Origin: Notospermus geniculatus
Taxonomy: Eukaryota; Nemertea; Pilidiophora; Heteronemertea; Lineidae
DNA: 64,000 nucleotides
Direction of reading: 5' to 3'
NCBI GenBank assembly: GCA_002633025.1
Contig: NMRB01000312.1
Span: forward strand, 58,797-122,796
In this document: in pieces, positions 28,101 through 41,900 of the stretch
How positions within the stretch are numbered: position 1 is the first letter of the stretch
How the letters are laid out: every line of letters begins with the position of its first letter
Program-made: the position numbers and the translations under genes
Notes under the pieces: generated by a model
Databases searched by the model: none
What the model was told of the DNA's origin: nothing
The model's input: only the letters and a program-made list of their open reading frames with translations

Positions 28101-29905
28101 ATGTATATGGTTAAAAAGAAGAAAATTTTAAGAAATGACTTAGGGATGTATTTTGAGCATGCAAAGTACATAAGGTACTGACCTTAACAGGGCCGGTACA
28201 AAAACCTGAAAACTAATTGAATGCCAATTAGTATACACTACCTGCTGCGATGCCTGCCATTTTTCATTGATATCTGCCAACCTCGCCTCCAGGGCAGTAC
28301 CGTCAAAGCCTGGGATATTTTTGCCTTCCTCCAGAAGCTGTGCCACCTTCGCATTGAGTGCATCCATTTGCTCTTGGCTTGTTACCATGTCGAGTTCAGC
28401 AAGCTGGGAAAACAACGAAAAGGAGACTAGACATTACGAAGTTGCAAAATAATGTTGATTTTAACTTTTACATTGTAGCCTTTCCATTGTTATACAGTCT
28501 CAGAGCACTTCACATCATACCCAAGTCTCCACAAGCATTTCGGGGGACTCGAGGCACAGCTCATTCAGTGGATCACTCATTCTTTCAGATCAGTTGAGAA
28601 TACAGAGCGCCAACTGAGCTGGGAATCGAACACAGTATCTCAGCGCCACCATCCAGCATAGTGAATTCACTGCAATAAAGACTGAGGTTAATATCAGGCC
28701 TAACAAGCCTTGAGGTTCCTCGCANTATTCTTTCGCTCATCGATTTTGCCATTTAACTTCTCGATCCTATCAGTGACCTCCTTATTCAGGGTTTCCCACA
28801 GCGTCTTGCGATCTTTCTGTTCTTCTTCAATGGTGGGAAGATTCGCCAGGTTAATCATCAGTTTCAGGGTCTGGAAGCTCTGCACCATTGCATTGTAGCG
28901 AGGTGCCTGGCTGCGTAACTCCTCCTGGAGGGCCTAGATGGCAAAGCGAGAGAGAGAGAGAGAGAAAACCTTATAAGAGAATTATATTTAAGACTGAAAC
29001 CAAAAGGTATAATACTGAACCACCAACCAAAGAACTGCTCAAAACTTTGATTAAAGCCCCACTGTACTGAATGTGAAAAACGCAAATCATCGCCGCGATT
29101 CTCGCATGACGTCACGACGTCAGCATAGTGTAAAATGTACTACGCTCTGTCAGAATACATCAGAGCTCTCCCTGCAATTTTTTCCAATGCGTGCTGAAAA
29201 CTAGGCCTTGATTCTGTGAAGTGGGTATCAGGCAAGCATTTCGGGGACCTTCAGGAGGCTATGGGACCTTATATGTGCACTCTCCTAACTTTTTGAAAAT
29301 ATCGTAAAATTCAATACTGTGGGGCTTTAAATACTGTGACTGGACGTTTCTGGAAAGAACATTAACAACTGGTCCCAAAAGTTCTTTCAATTTACATGTA
29401 TTGTGCTTGGAAAACTACCAATTTTTTGTTGAAATTTCAAACCACACATACCTTGCAGGCAGACATTTCTTGCTCAAGAGTTGGAATGTAAATACTGTTG
29501 TAGTTGGGCTCTTTCTGAAGCTGTTCCTTCATCTTGTCCGCCATCTCGTCAAACGTTTTACAGTCTTTATCATAACCCTCCCACTGGCCAAAGATTTTGT
29601 CGATCTTGAGTGTTCTGTCATCTGATTGGACCATCAGGTTATTCCACCTCCTACAGAGTTTCTGTAACTCAGTCTGGACGGACGGCTGGTCAGTGATGTT
29701 ACTCGCCTCCTCATTCAATTTTTCAAATAATTCGTTATTCTCATCTCGCTCCGAGAGGAAGGACTGGAAGACAAGTTGAGGTAAAGATATTACAAGAATT
29801 TCAACCAACAGGATACTCCCCCTCTCAATGACTCAATTTCAACTAATTATGGTTCCCGATCAATCAGATCGGGAACCATATTGTGTTTGGTCATGGTGTC
29901 TGTGT

Positions 29906-29944
<39 letters not shown>

Positions 29945-32900
29945 TGTGTGTGTGTGTGTGTNNNNNNNNNNNNNNNNNNNNNNNNNNNNNNNNNNNNNNN
30001 NNNNNNNNNNNNNNNNNNNNNNNNNNNNNNNNNNNNNNNNNNNNNNNNNNNNNNNNNNNNNNNNNNNNNNNNNNNNNNNNNNNNNNNNNNNNNNNNNNNN
30101 NNNNNNNNNNNNNNNNNNNNNNNNNNNNNNNNNNNNNNNNNNNNNNNNNNNNNNNNNNNNNNNNNNNNNNNNNNNNNNNNNNNNNNNNNNNNNNNNNNNN
30201 NNNNNNNNNNNNNNNNNNNNNNNNNNNNNNNNNNNNNNNNNNNNNNNNNNNNNNNNNNNNNNNNNNNNNNNNNNNNNNNNNNNNNNNNNNNNNNNNNNNN
30301 NNNNNNNNNNNNNNNNNNNNNNNNNNNNNNNNNNNNNNNNNNNNNNNNNNNNNNNNNNNNNNNNNNNNNNNNNNNNNNNNNNNNNNNNNNNNNNNNNNNN
30401 NNNNNNNNNNNNNNNNNNNNNNNNNNNNNNNNNNNNNNNNNNNNNNNNNNNNNNNNNNNNNNNNNNNNNNNNNNNNNNNNNNNNNNNNNNNNNNNNNNNN
30501 NNNNNNNNNNNNNNNACGTCATGTCATGTGACGTCATGTACGTCATGTCACATGACGTCACACCACGTCACGTCCCATCATGTCATATCGTATGGTTCCC
30601 TATCGATGTATCTCATCTCTACTCTATCAATGTGTCTTGATCTCTATCATTGGACCATTTGTGTGGAAGAAGTAGCCTACCTCGGGAACCATACGACATT
30701 TACAATGTCATCTTGTTGCTTTCTGTGGCTGACAATGTTGCTCTTGGAGGTGGCTAGGTGCCTAACCAGCCCCTCCCCTCCCCCCCCCCCGCCATCTTGA
30801 ACTGTAAAGTGATCTCCCACATGTGCATTTATCTGGTAGGCAAACCAAAACATGTGATTGGTTGCAAAATATGAATTTGCCTACCATGACCAAATCGTCA
30901 TTTGTGACCTCTGCCAGCAAAATGAGTCCGAATGCCCCGGAAAGAAGACTCAACATGACACCAGAGAACAACTCTATAAATTGACAGAGTCAAATTTCAC
31001 AATGGCCAGACAATACTGAAATCAACAATCCGTTGGTGCACTTTGGGTCTTCTTCTCTGTGCATTCCGACTCATTTTGTTGGCACGGGTCACATTTGCAT
31101 TTGTGATTTTTTAGGAAATCTCGTAGAAACCAAGATGGGGCCCATCAAAACAACGAATACAGCAACATCACCTACCTGATGTTTGTCATACAGCTCCTGT
31201 GACTCCATCAATGATCCACATTTTGGTATCTCCGAGTTCAAATACTTCTGCGCTCCCTCCATCCATGGCATCAGCAGCTGTAACTTATTCTGGTACACCT
31301 GCCAATGGGTGACATTCGTAGAGAGGGACTGGTTCTTTTCCTTGGCCCGTCCACACAAAGTCTCCCACTGTTTCCGCATTGTCGCCAACTTGGACTTCAG
31401 CGGTGCATTTTCACGAGACCGGTAATTCTGTGTCAATTCGCGTGCTAGTTTCTCAATGTCTTCTAGTGATTCGTGGTTGTCGTAGATCTCGGAGCAGATG
31501 ACCTTGGCCTTATCAAACTGCTCCTCGGGTGAGATTCTGGGATCCATCGCCTTCTGCAGACGGTCCTCACTGTCACCCAACCAGACGCCAAAATCGTCCA
31601 TTTTCTGGTAGAAATCAAACCATTTGTTGTTCAGGTTGTCAAGTTCGTCTGCTTTGTCGTTGAGGGTGTCGGAGACATTCTGGAGACGGTGACTCATCCC
31701 GTCTATCTCATCCTGGAGCGTGGCCTTTCCTTTTGAGGAAGCATCACCTTGGAGTTCATTATTCAGTGCCTCCATCTCCTCGATCATTGGGCCGAGATCA
31801 CGAAGACGCTCAAGGAATTCCTGAAATCATCGAGTCACATGGTTCAAGCATTGACAGCAATAGTTTTAACAACTCACATACTGAGGAACTCAAGCTAGCC
31901 AGTCCCTGCCACTCAGAGAAACCGGTTGTCAACTGCTGGGAAACTGGCCGTTACCATTTCGATTTGTGCCCATGATCTTATCTGTTTAGATGTGCAGTCA
32001 TTCAGGGTAAAATACTCAGTACAACAATCATTGTTACAAGTGAGGTTTCAGACCTCGCTGCCAAGGACAGAGCCATTATAACAGTCACAAGTAGGCCTGT
32101 CTTGTTCCCTAAAACAGCAACATACTAAAGAAGCAGTGAAAATGTGAACAAACCTCTTTAGTCTTGAGCTGTTTCTGCAGGTTATCCTGACCAGCACCAG
32201 GGGAGTGGCTCCTCATGCACTCATTCTCAGCAGTTTTCAGGAAGTCCAAAATCTTATTCCTAGCACCTTTGTAGTCTTCCCATCGATGGAGATGGTCCTA
32301 GAAGAACAACATCGAGATCATTTGATGACAGTGAGGAACTGCCGAGCTTAATCTCCGAGCCACCGTTTGTTGGTGAGAAAGAATGCAAATCCAGTACCAC
32401 AAATAAGGCAAAATACAAACCTTCAGTTTCTGATGTTTCTGTTCAGCTAATGTAGCAGTTTCATTCCAGTTTGCCTCCAGTCCTTCTATAGTTTCAGGCA
32501 TGAAGCCAGTAGCACCGTGTTGTTTACTCAGTGATTTGCCAGCTTCAATCTCGGAGTAGACGCCTGCCTTCTCAGAGTCAAGCCTGGCCATCAGTTTCTG
32601 AAACATAAAATACATCCATCACAATCCTTCGAGAACATCAGAGGTCGAACATTGCTTAAAATTTTTCCCATTTTCTACTTCCAAGGCCAAGTGCTCATAT
32701 CATGACTTTTGTCGATGTGTCCTCATTTACTCATTTTACATTACGCAGAATGAACAGCAGTGCCTACTGCAACTGTCACAACACCCTCCAAGTCCAATCT
32801 CACCTCTTGATCATCGAGTGCCTTCCGCACTTTCTCGATGTCGTCGTACGGGTCCTCTGACTCTTGAGATTTCTTTGTCTCCCCCAACCAGTCCTTTTTC

Positions 32901-35900
32901 TTCTCCACGTCATCCTTAAAGTTATAACACTGCACCTTTGTCTGGACCATGTTGTCCGTGGAATCAACTTCGGGCATCAGTTTCTTGTACCTGAATAAAG
33001 TTGAATTATACCAATCATCTTACAATCAGCCAACTCTAAAGGCCACAAAAGACATTCTCGGTGGCCAGGTTGGGTTGAGGTGGACTTACACGCCAGGTAA
33101 TGGTTCATGCGGCCGGTAACATTATAGTCAGATCAGCTAGGGATAACCGCCTCTATGTACTGGATACTTAGGCCCACTTGTTTTAAAATATTATTTCAAA
33201 ATATTATTTCAGGAGTGCAAGTGCCCCTTAGGGCATTATTGCTACTCATCAAACAATATTTGGCGATATTAAAGATATGTAGGAGGAAACCGGAGCCCCC
33301 AGAGAAAACCTACGATGTCGAGGAGAGATCGCCCTCTCTACCACATAAAGCCACTGGCACGACCGGGGATCGAACCCGCGACCTCAGTGGTGGCAGGCGC
33401 CGATGTTTCCACTGCGCCACCCCAACACCAACTGTGTCACCCCGACACCCACTTGTTTTCCACTGCACCTGACCAACACTTACCGATTTATCACAGCTTC
33501 TAGCTTTGCATGGTGCGGCGCTGCTTCATCGTCTGAATACTCCTTCAACAAGACATCCAACTGGTTGACCAGGGACTTGACATCATCACGTTTGCCATCG
33601 ATGTCAGTTACGAGATTCTGAAAAGGTTCAGGAGAATGCGACTTCAGCCTAACCAATGTTTTACAAACTCAACCTGTGCGTCCCGCTACTGCCCTGATAC
33701 AGATTGCACAAGAAAACACAAGGACCAGAAGGAGTTTTTGTGGTTCATGGCTTTAATTCTTATTTTAAAGCCCTGTTTTAATCATCAAATAAGATTTCAT
33801 ATGCCATTAAGGATGCTAGAAGGCCTGGTCAGTCTTATGTCCAATTCGTTTCTACCAACAGGTTTGAAGGAAAATCTGACATACAACGTATATTAAGGGT
33901 GTATGAAACATTGGTGCCTCGTGGTGTACAGATACATGTATGGTGAAATTGAGAAATGTGCTGGGGAGATATAATTGAATTGCATTGCGCAATTCAGCTG
34001 GTCGAATGTGTATTAGGTGTGAGAAGGTTTTTTTCTGCACGAAAGAGACTTCTGTCAGCAGGAACAAAGAAAGGAGAGATAACTGAAAGATTGGGAGAGT
34101 CCAATAAATGTGACATATGATGTAAGCATGTGTTGGGTTTGACGGAAAGATGTTCTAAAGTTTCAAACTGAAGTCAAAGGTCAGCAGAAGAAAAGAAGAG
34201 AAAGATCAGGTCATCAAAACAGCATGTATGGATTTTTCAATGTTAAATAGCGGCTATATATTTGGGAAAGAGAAGATGACTGGGTCGTGATTCCAAACAT
34301 GAACAAATGAAGAGTGCAAGTGTGGAAAAGTGCACCAAATCTCCACTTTGTTAAGATGGTGCATTTTAAAATGGCTCAAAGAAGTTTCTTTCATACAATG
34401 GATCAAAGTCTGTCGCCAAAATGATAAAGAATCAAAATGAACTAAAGAACTTCTTTAAAATCTAAAATTGGAAAACTTCCTTGGAACTTTGTGGTGTGCA
34501 CTTTAGATTATACTTCTTGCATACATCTCTAATCAAGGTTTAAGAACCGACACATTTAACCAACAAATATGTTTGATCTCTCCAAGCCCATAATGTATCC
34601 ATTTGAGAAAGTCCCCCAGGTAATTATACGGTTGATTGGAATACACCTTTGATAACTGTTGTGCTTTTATCAGGATTGGCACGCGGCCTAATCTCAACAA
34701 AATAGTGTACAGGGATTTGTGAAACCAGATTCAGCCCCAGGACGAGCCACACACTGGTCCATTATTTTGATCGCATTGGTATTTGGTAACATGATATCAA
34801 AGGTTAAAGCATCACAGCTGAGTGTCTGGGACTAGAAATTAAAAGGAAATTAACACCTAGGGAATCTAACAACTGAAGTCCTAGCCGACCAGACTTTCAC
34901 ACCAACCTAAGGGAACATCTGACGAAAAGCTAACTGAAATGGTCAAAGGGGGTATCAGGACATGCCAAAGCCAAGCACATGCCAGGGTATGACATCTCCA
35001 TGGCAACCGATAAACAAAGACATTACCAACAGTTTCTGCACCAATATTACTGCTTTGGGCTGGAGGGAGGGAAAACAGAAGGCGAACAGGTCATAAGGTT
35101 GCGGTCCATTGACTTGTGATATTTCTACACACACAGCATGCTTACGTGTGTTATGGTAATCGTTGGATGCACTAGTTTCTTTAATTGTAAATGAAACATA
35201 GGTATTTCAGTTGGGTGTGATGAAAATAAGGGAAAAGGTAAATTTCAGGGCATTTCCTTTACACCATCAGTGATATCATGGGGAAAACTCCTGAGAGCTG
35301 AGGACAGCTACGATCATTTGCTACAGCAAGACACTTGCTGCATCGAACAGAAATCTGCATTTTGGATTAGAAGCCAGGAACAAGCTCGTAGTAGGTCAGT
35401 CAATTTCACATTGTGATTGTGATCAACAGTGAGAAGCACAGTGAATTGTGCCCATACAAAAAGCAAAATAATGTACATGTGATAGAACTGCAAACTTCTT
35501 GTGGTTCATTTAACCACGAGGTGAATCTGGCAGAAGACAAGACCTAGTTCAACATCTTTTTATTGATCTTATCAAAACAGAACAAACGAAAGAGTGGTGT
35601 TTCATCCAAACCACTCTCATTTACCTTACCAGTACAAATACTAGCTGGTACCTGACACAAAATTTCAGAAAAAATGTCAAAAAAAAATATCTTGGAGAAA
35701 AAAGAACATATCTTTAGATGTTCGAATTTTTCGTGATCCCAAGACAAATGTCACAGAAGATATCATCTGCTGCTTTCTTTGTGGACGTTACTAACCACAA
35801 ACATTTCAGAATTCCACACAGATGAACACAACATCAAGATTTCTGAGCACAAGATCAGAGGATATTTAGAGAGATTTTGGAAAATGACCTTGAGAACTGA

Positions 35901-38900
35901 CCTTGAAAACATTGACCTTGGCCTTGTAATCATCACCAGATTCTGTCTCCTGTTGTAGGTCAAGAATGGATTCTTCTGTCTCAGACATCCAGCTCTCCAA
36001 CTGTTCAATTCTGAAAACAAAGACAGCTGATATGGAGGCAGGCAGGCAGGAGGGACTGAGGAGCCAAGAACATGAGGGTACCTTTTTAGGAAATATGAGC
36101 TCCCTAGGTCAAACTGTTCTTGAGCTATGGTCATCAATATGACAAAGGTTATCAGCCGGTCATAAGGAACCTTTAAATGACTGAACTTACTTGGCATTAT
36201 ACTCATCCCACTTCTGCGGCATGGACTTGAGGTAGGTATACATCTTATCTATGGCACTGCCAAGTTTCTGCCATCGTTCTTGATGGGCGTCACAGGATTC
36301 CTTGAGGCTCTGATCCTCAGGATGATATTTGTGCAAACTATCACAGATAATGTTCATGTCGCTAAGACATTTCTCACATGTGGGGAAAAAGCTGCTCTGT
36401 TGAAATACTTCCTGTTGGGAGAAGGCAAGAAGAGAAACATGATTTGGGATTTCTCTAGTGCCACAACAAAAATTCATAATTTCCATAAGCCTAGTTCATA
36501 CTTCGACGCGTGACCATCGTCGGCGAGCGATCGCGCAATCTCGCGTTCAACGCCGACCTCGTCGTGCAATTTGGTCAGCGTCCGACCGGGAGACTGTAAA
36601 TACTTGTGTCATTTCATGACGCATCGCCGTCGCTGAAGTACACTGGACTATGAATCAACTTGTTGAAGTCGGCATCCAGATTTTGATCGCCCGGCGGACG
36701 CCGATGGTCCTGCGACGGAGTATGAACTAGGCTTTACACATTTGGCCAACCCTGGCAAGGATTAATCACAGTAAACAAATTTCACCGTTCAAATCTTACC
36801 TTGTGCCTTTCCAAGATCGGCAAGAGATCATCATGACGGTCAATTTGCTCTTGTTGCTCTGCCAGTATTTTCTCTGCTGCCTGCACATTGTGTAGGAATG
36901 TTTCTTCAGGCTCGGCAAACTCCAGTTTCATTTGACGAATGGGGGCATTGAACACAACATTCTGAAATTACAACCGAATTCAACATTAAACAAGGTGTTG
37001 GCTCTTTAGACAATACCTGGCAATTCCTTCTTATGCAGGAGGAAACCACAGTTGCAGGAGATCATCAGTGAAAGGAAAACACATTTGAGTAAATGATGGG
37101 AATTACACCTGAGGGGTGACAGGTGCAAGTCTTCTGCTATGTAACCCTAAGGGCCCAGTTTATGAGGGGTATGCCGTAGTTTATTGGTTGAAGAACGATG
37201 GGCACTCAAAATACATAATATGTATTTAGAAGAATTGGCCTTTAACATTTCTACTTCCTACTTTATTTCGATTTATATGAATTCATATAAGACTATCTTG
37301 ACTGTGACCTGAGGCCTTCAAACTCATCAAGACATGGCATTCACATACTGAGTTGAGAACTGAACATTACATGACATTATTAGATTTAAATAGATGAAAC
37401 TGGGCAATCAGTATGATGATGATATTCTGTTTTTGAGGGGTGTGGCTAGATTCAGCCGAGAATCCACTAACTCAGAGGGGTCGACAAGGGACGTTTGTAC
37501 TATGACACTCTGATAGCTCAGTTCGTTATTCAAAAGTTTCAATTCATTCAGGCTGGCAGGGTGAAAGTCAACACCATGTCGTGTAATGGATCTACATGTT
37601 TGTAAAGGAATTGAGTTCAATACGTAAACCAGTTTGGAATGTGATGATCCATATCAAGGATAATAAAGAAATATTTCTATAACCTTAACACAAGGGTGTC
37701 ATCACAAAAATGTAGGTCAGAACTCAGCACCGATATTTTATGACAAGGCCTTGACAAAAGCTAGCCCTGTGGCCAACACAACTTGGCCGTTAATACCTCA
37801 TGGGTGAGGTCGAGGACCAAAGCAAGAGAAATGTTTGTCCAAATTTGACCACTTCTGCCATTTGACAGGCCACTTACTTGGACAAATACCATTAGACATT
37901 TTTGATTATACAAAATATGTGTTCCTCGACTGGGTTGCCTGTTTTTGATATCAAATCAAACAGAAGGTGAAGTTTTAAGTGGTCATTGACATTCTTGAGA
38001 ACTTCTGGCAAAAGCAAAAGAAAGGAATCTTGACCACTTAACTCGGGGCTACAGCTGTGTTTTTGGGACAGCTCATGACTACTTTCCAGCTGGCAAGGTA
38101 CGATAGCATGGCAAACTGGTGTGTCTAGAATTCCTTTACCAGTTGCTGTCTATCTCGGACTACTTTCCAGCTGACAAGGCACGATAGCATGGCAAACTGG
38201 TGTGTCTAGAATTCCTTCATCAGTTGATGTCTATCTCGGAGCAAAAGGAGTACATCCTCAGCTGCTTCGACTATTTCTGCCAGTATGGTTGGCAGTTATT
38301 CAAGGTTACAGAGAAAAGGCACCTCGATCAAATCTATAAAGGTATACGCTACAACAATGTGAATGAAATGGGGGTGGTTTCACATCGGCATGAGGTGTCT
38401 TATTAAGCCAGGACTTGAAAGTGGGAAGACCTCTGACAGTACACAAACATTTCAAAGGTTTTCTTGTCCATTTTGAACTGTAAATCGAATTACATTCACG
38501 GAGTTGATCACCTCAAATGTCAAATGAGGACAGTGTCATCCATGAGTTATTCTCTCAAAGAGACATATGATTAATTTTGTCACAGCACATTACTCATTCT
38601 TAAGAGGCACATGGAAAAGCCACAGAGTGCAACCCGTAAATTGGTGACTTTGAAATGTCACCTTTTCCACCTCATTATGCCCTCAATCATGTATACTCTT
38701 GCAAAGTGCAGTGTACAGGATTTCTGTCATAGTTGCGTGAACCAAGCGCCGATAAAAATACAATATATTGTCATTTGAGGCAAATCCCTTAAAGCATTTT
38801 TATGATATATTTCAAGGAACTTTTCAACAAACAACGAGCTCGCAGCCAATATGAAGATATTCCAAAGCATGCAGAGGAAAAGTTGAAAGTCGTACATCAC

Positions 38901-41900
38901 AGCCAAAGTGTTCTTTTCATGTTTTTAGACTGCTGCTTATCTTTCATAACCAGTTCTCCGAAAAAACATAAACTAAACTTTAAGTTATTTGGATAGGCAT
39001 GTCTACATATTGCCGGCTCTCGATTGAGGAAGCCTTTTCATTACTTATACAATAGTCGACAACAATAAAGTAATATTACATATTTGTATGGACAATCACG
39101 TTGAATTAGGTGCGCGAGAAAAACCGCCCAGGCCATTACAAGTTCACTTAATGATGGTACAGGATATTTACAATAGAAACGTGGCATTTAAATTATCTAT
39201 GAAATCGTGACATTTGAGTGAAGAAATGACACTCACAAAAGACCTGACCAATGGAAAATGCAATAAATTACCCTAGTTACTGAAAACCAATGGGCATGTG
39301 TCTTTAGACATTCACAATTGTCAGAGGCAGGCCTTGTATGCAAATGAACTATAAAAGCCTATATCTCTAGCCATTCGACCCCATTAGCACAGTCCAATAG
39401 AGACTTTGGCCCGCAGAATACCTGGTCTTTATACCGAGATATCATAACAAAGACTGCACTCCTTTGTACATTGCTTTATTTCCTGAATACTTTACAGGAC
39501 ATTTTCGGAATAGACAAAATTCTTTGCCGATATTGTGAATGGTTGTGACGGAGGGAGATTTCGACCATTAGGACATTCATCTGAGAAATTGCCTTTTTGG
39601 TGAAGAATTTTTGTGAGTGCTTCATGTCCCTGGGGAAGATTATAAACCGGCCAAGCAGAGTCTCACAAGAGCAACGCTTTTTATGAAAGTTTTCTAAGGT
39701 GTTTGGAAGTCTTTCACACAAGTTCAGAGTGTCCATGAAAAGATCAAAGTGAAATAGGAATGCGTCTTTCAAAGGACCCAGATATCATTCATCTGTTTGC
39801 ACTTTTCTCTTTCTTCCAAACCCTCAGTTTCATAAAAAGGTGACTATGTTTAATATTAGGTCGAATGAAGCCAGAGATAGTCTAGTGAGTGTCACCCCTA
39901 TTGTCCAGCATGCAATTAAATGTAAGCAAAAAGTGATTAAAAGATGAAACACTGATAAAAACGAGCATCAGAGTGTTCAACTAGAAACAAGCAGTAGACA
40001 CACAGCAAAACATCACACTGATTGGATGAAGAATGAGAAATAATTATGGTGTGCCTCAACTTATGTGTAGGTACAGGAATATCTTTGGATAAGTCAGAAA
40101 CGGAATAAGTTTTGAGAAGAAATATGCTCGCAAAGGCAAAGCATGAATGCCCAATGAGTTGTTCGACAAAGAATTAGACCTGACAGTTAAAATTTTGCCA
40201 GAGTACTGAGCCAGCTGCCCAAAAGCAAGAGGTAAAGAAAATAATAAGAGTGTCTTTATAATGGAATACCCTTTTATTTCTAGTTGAACATCTTTTTGCT
40301 GAGGCATGTAGTGGGTGGTATGAGGTGTTAAGGAAGGAGGTATAAGGTGTATTGAGGAACTTCTAAAGCAAGTTAAGACTGTTTTCTGAGCCGATTCAGA
40401 CTGAGTTGTCACAACAATTCAGAAGAATTTGTTGTCACATGTATGCAAGCCATACTATCTATTTCACTCAAGCTCAAAGAACAGCATATAGAACTCTGTT
40501 AGTGACATACAACACAAGCAACCTCTGAATCTGAGATGTAAGCAGACGGACCGGCATGAAATCTGCCTACATGAGCAAATTCCAAGTTGGCCAGTTGTGA
40601 GTGCCCAATAAAGCAACATGTTGTCACTGCCATCAGCAATCTGAAGAGACGTCATCAAAGCACTTGGATTTATACCAAATCGTTATGATGTGCACTGAGG
40701 TATCAGAGACAGAGGCTGCATACGGCCCTATAGTTAGGTTGCAGGGTACAGAATATGCTGGTAGTTTTTATTGGGTTTAGAAGAAATAAATGTCCTACAT
40801 GTTAGTTAGTAAAGCCACAAATTAGAGACAGTTACCCAAAATATATGAAAAAGCAAAGTGAAGTTAGTAACCCACCCCATCTGCTGCAAAAGCAAAAGTT
40901 AGAAAGCTACGGGGAAACAGTGGAACATGACACACCACAAAGGCAAAACCAGGTCAAGAAAGGACAAGGTCACATAAAGGTGAAGGTCGAACATAAGGTG
41001 AAGGTCACACCAATCACTTGCCTTCCATCGGGCTTGTAAATTAGCTAACTGACGCTGAAGATCTAAGCGCTTGTCTTCCTGGATCATATCCAGCAAGTTT
41101 TTTCCCGTATCCAGGATGTTCTGCAGCATCCCTGGATTGAAATTATGCTTGAAGAAATCCTGAAACGGAAAGAGGAAAGTTGATATGGATGTTACAGGGG
41201 TGAAATCGGAATAAATCGAATGCTAGTGTTGACTACTTTTAACCCAGTAGCAGGCATTTTTAAGGCATCAATCTTGTCCTTGATGTGTAGCCTGTGTTGT
41301 TTTGACAGAAGGCAAGACTAGAGTTGTCGATTTCAATAAGGCCTGACAAGAGTTCGAAAGGAAGAATTCCCAGATAGCTTTCAACAATGTCCCTCTCAAA
41401 AGTTGGAGAGGAGAGTACAGTAACTTCAAAAGACACCCTAGACTTTATTAGCACATTAACACCTACACATCCAGAAGCATACTTGATTAACAAGTGGAAA
41501 ACACCAATTTGTGACAAGATAAGCAACATGAATATTGAACCAGCAAAAACATCCAAAACAGAATGTAAAGAAATGCACAGGGTGAATTCACGTGAAGGTG
41601 GATGAATTTCTGATCAAATTCATTTATTACTGAAATCGATCAAATTCAATGAAGCTTACATGTATGTGTATCTTAATATGTCTAATTCAATGAATGTGGA
41701 GCAGTGCAATATATCTAATTCACTGAATGCACTCGATCTATTCAACCAACTGAGTATTATGAGTATAACCATAAATATATCACATATATCACCATAAATA
41801 TATTTCTGGTATAACACTGTGATGCAAAGAACCCAAAATAGATCAAGAAGATGAGAGTTAAGTCTTTAGTGTATCACAGTGTCATCTGCTGAGCTACAGA

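Noticed and set aside
30516-30582. cAMP-response-element cluster as a regulatory region
   Set aside because: The tgacgtca words are part of a simple overlapping repeat at a gap edge within an intron; there is no promoter evidence.
40056-40412. Minus-strand 118-codon open frame in the 4.1-kb intron
   Set aside because: Composition is that of AT-rich intron, with no heptads, no domain and no usable splice sites in frame.
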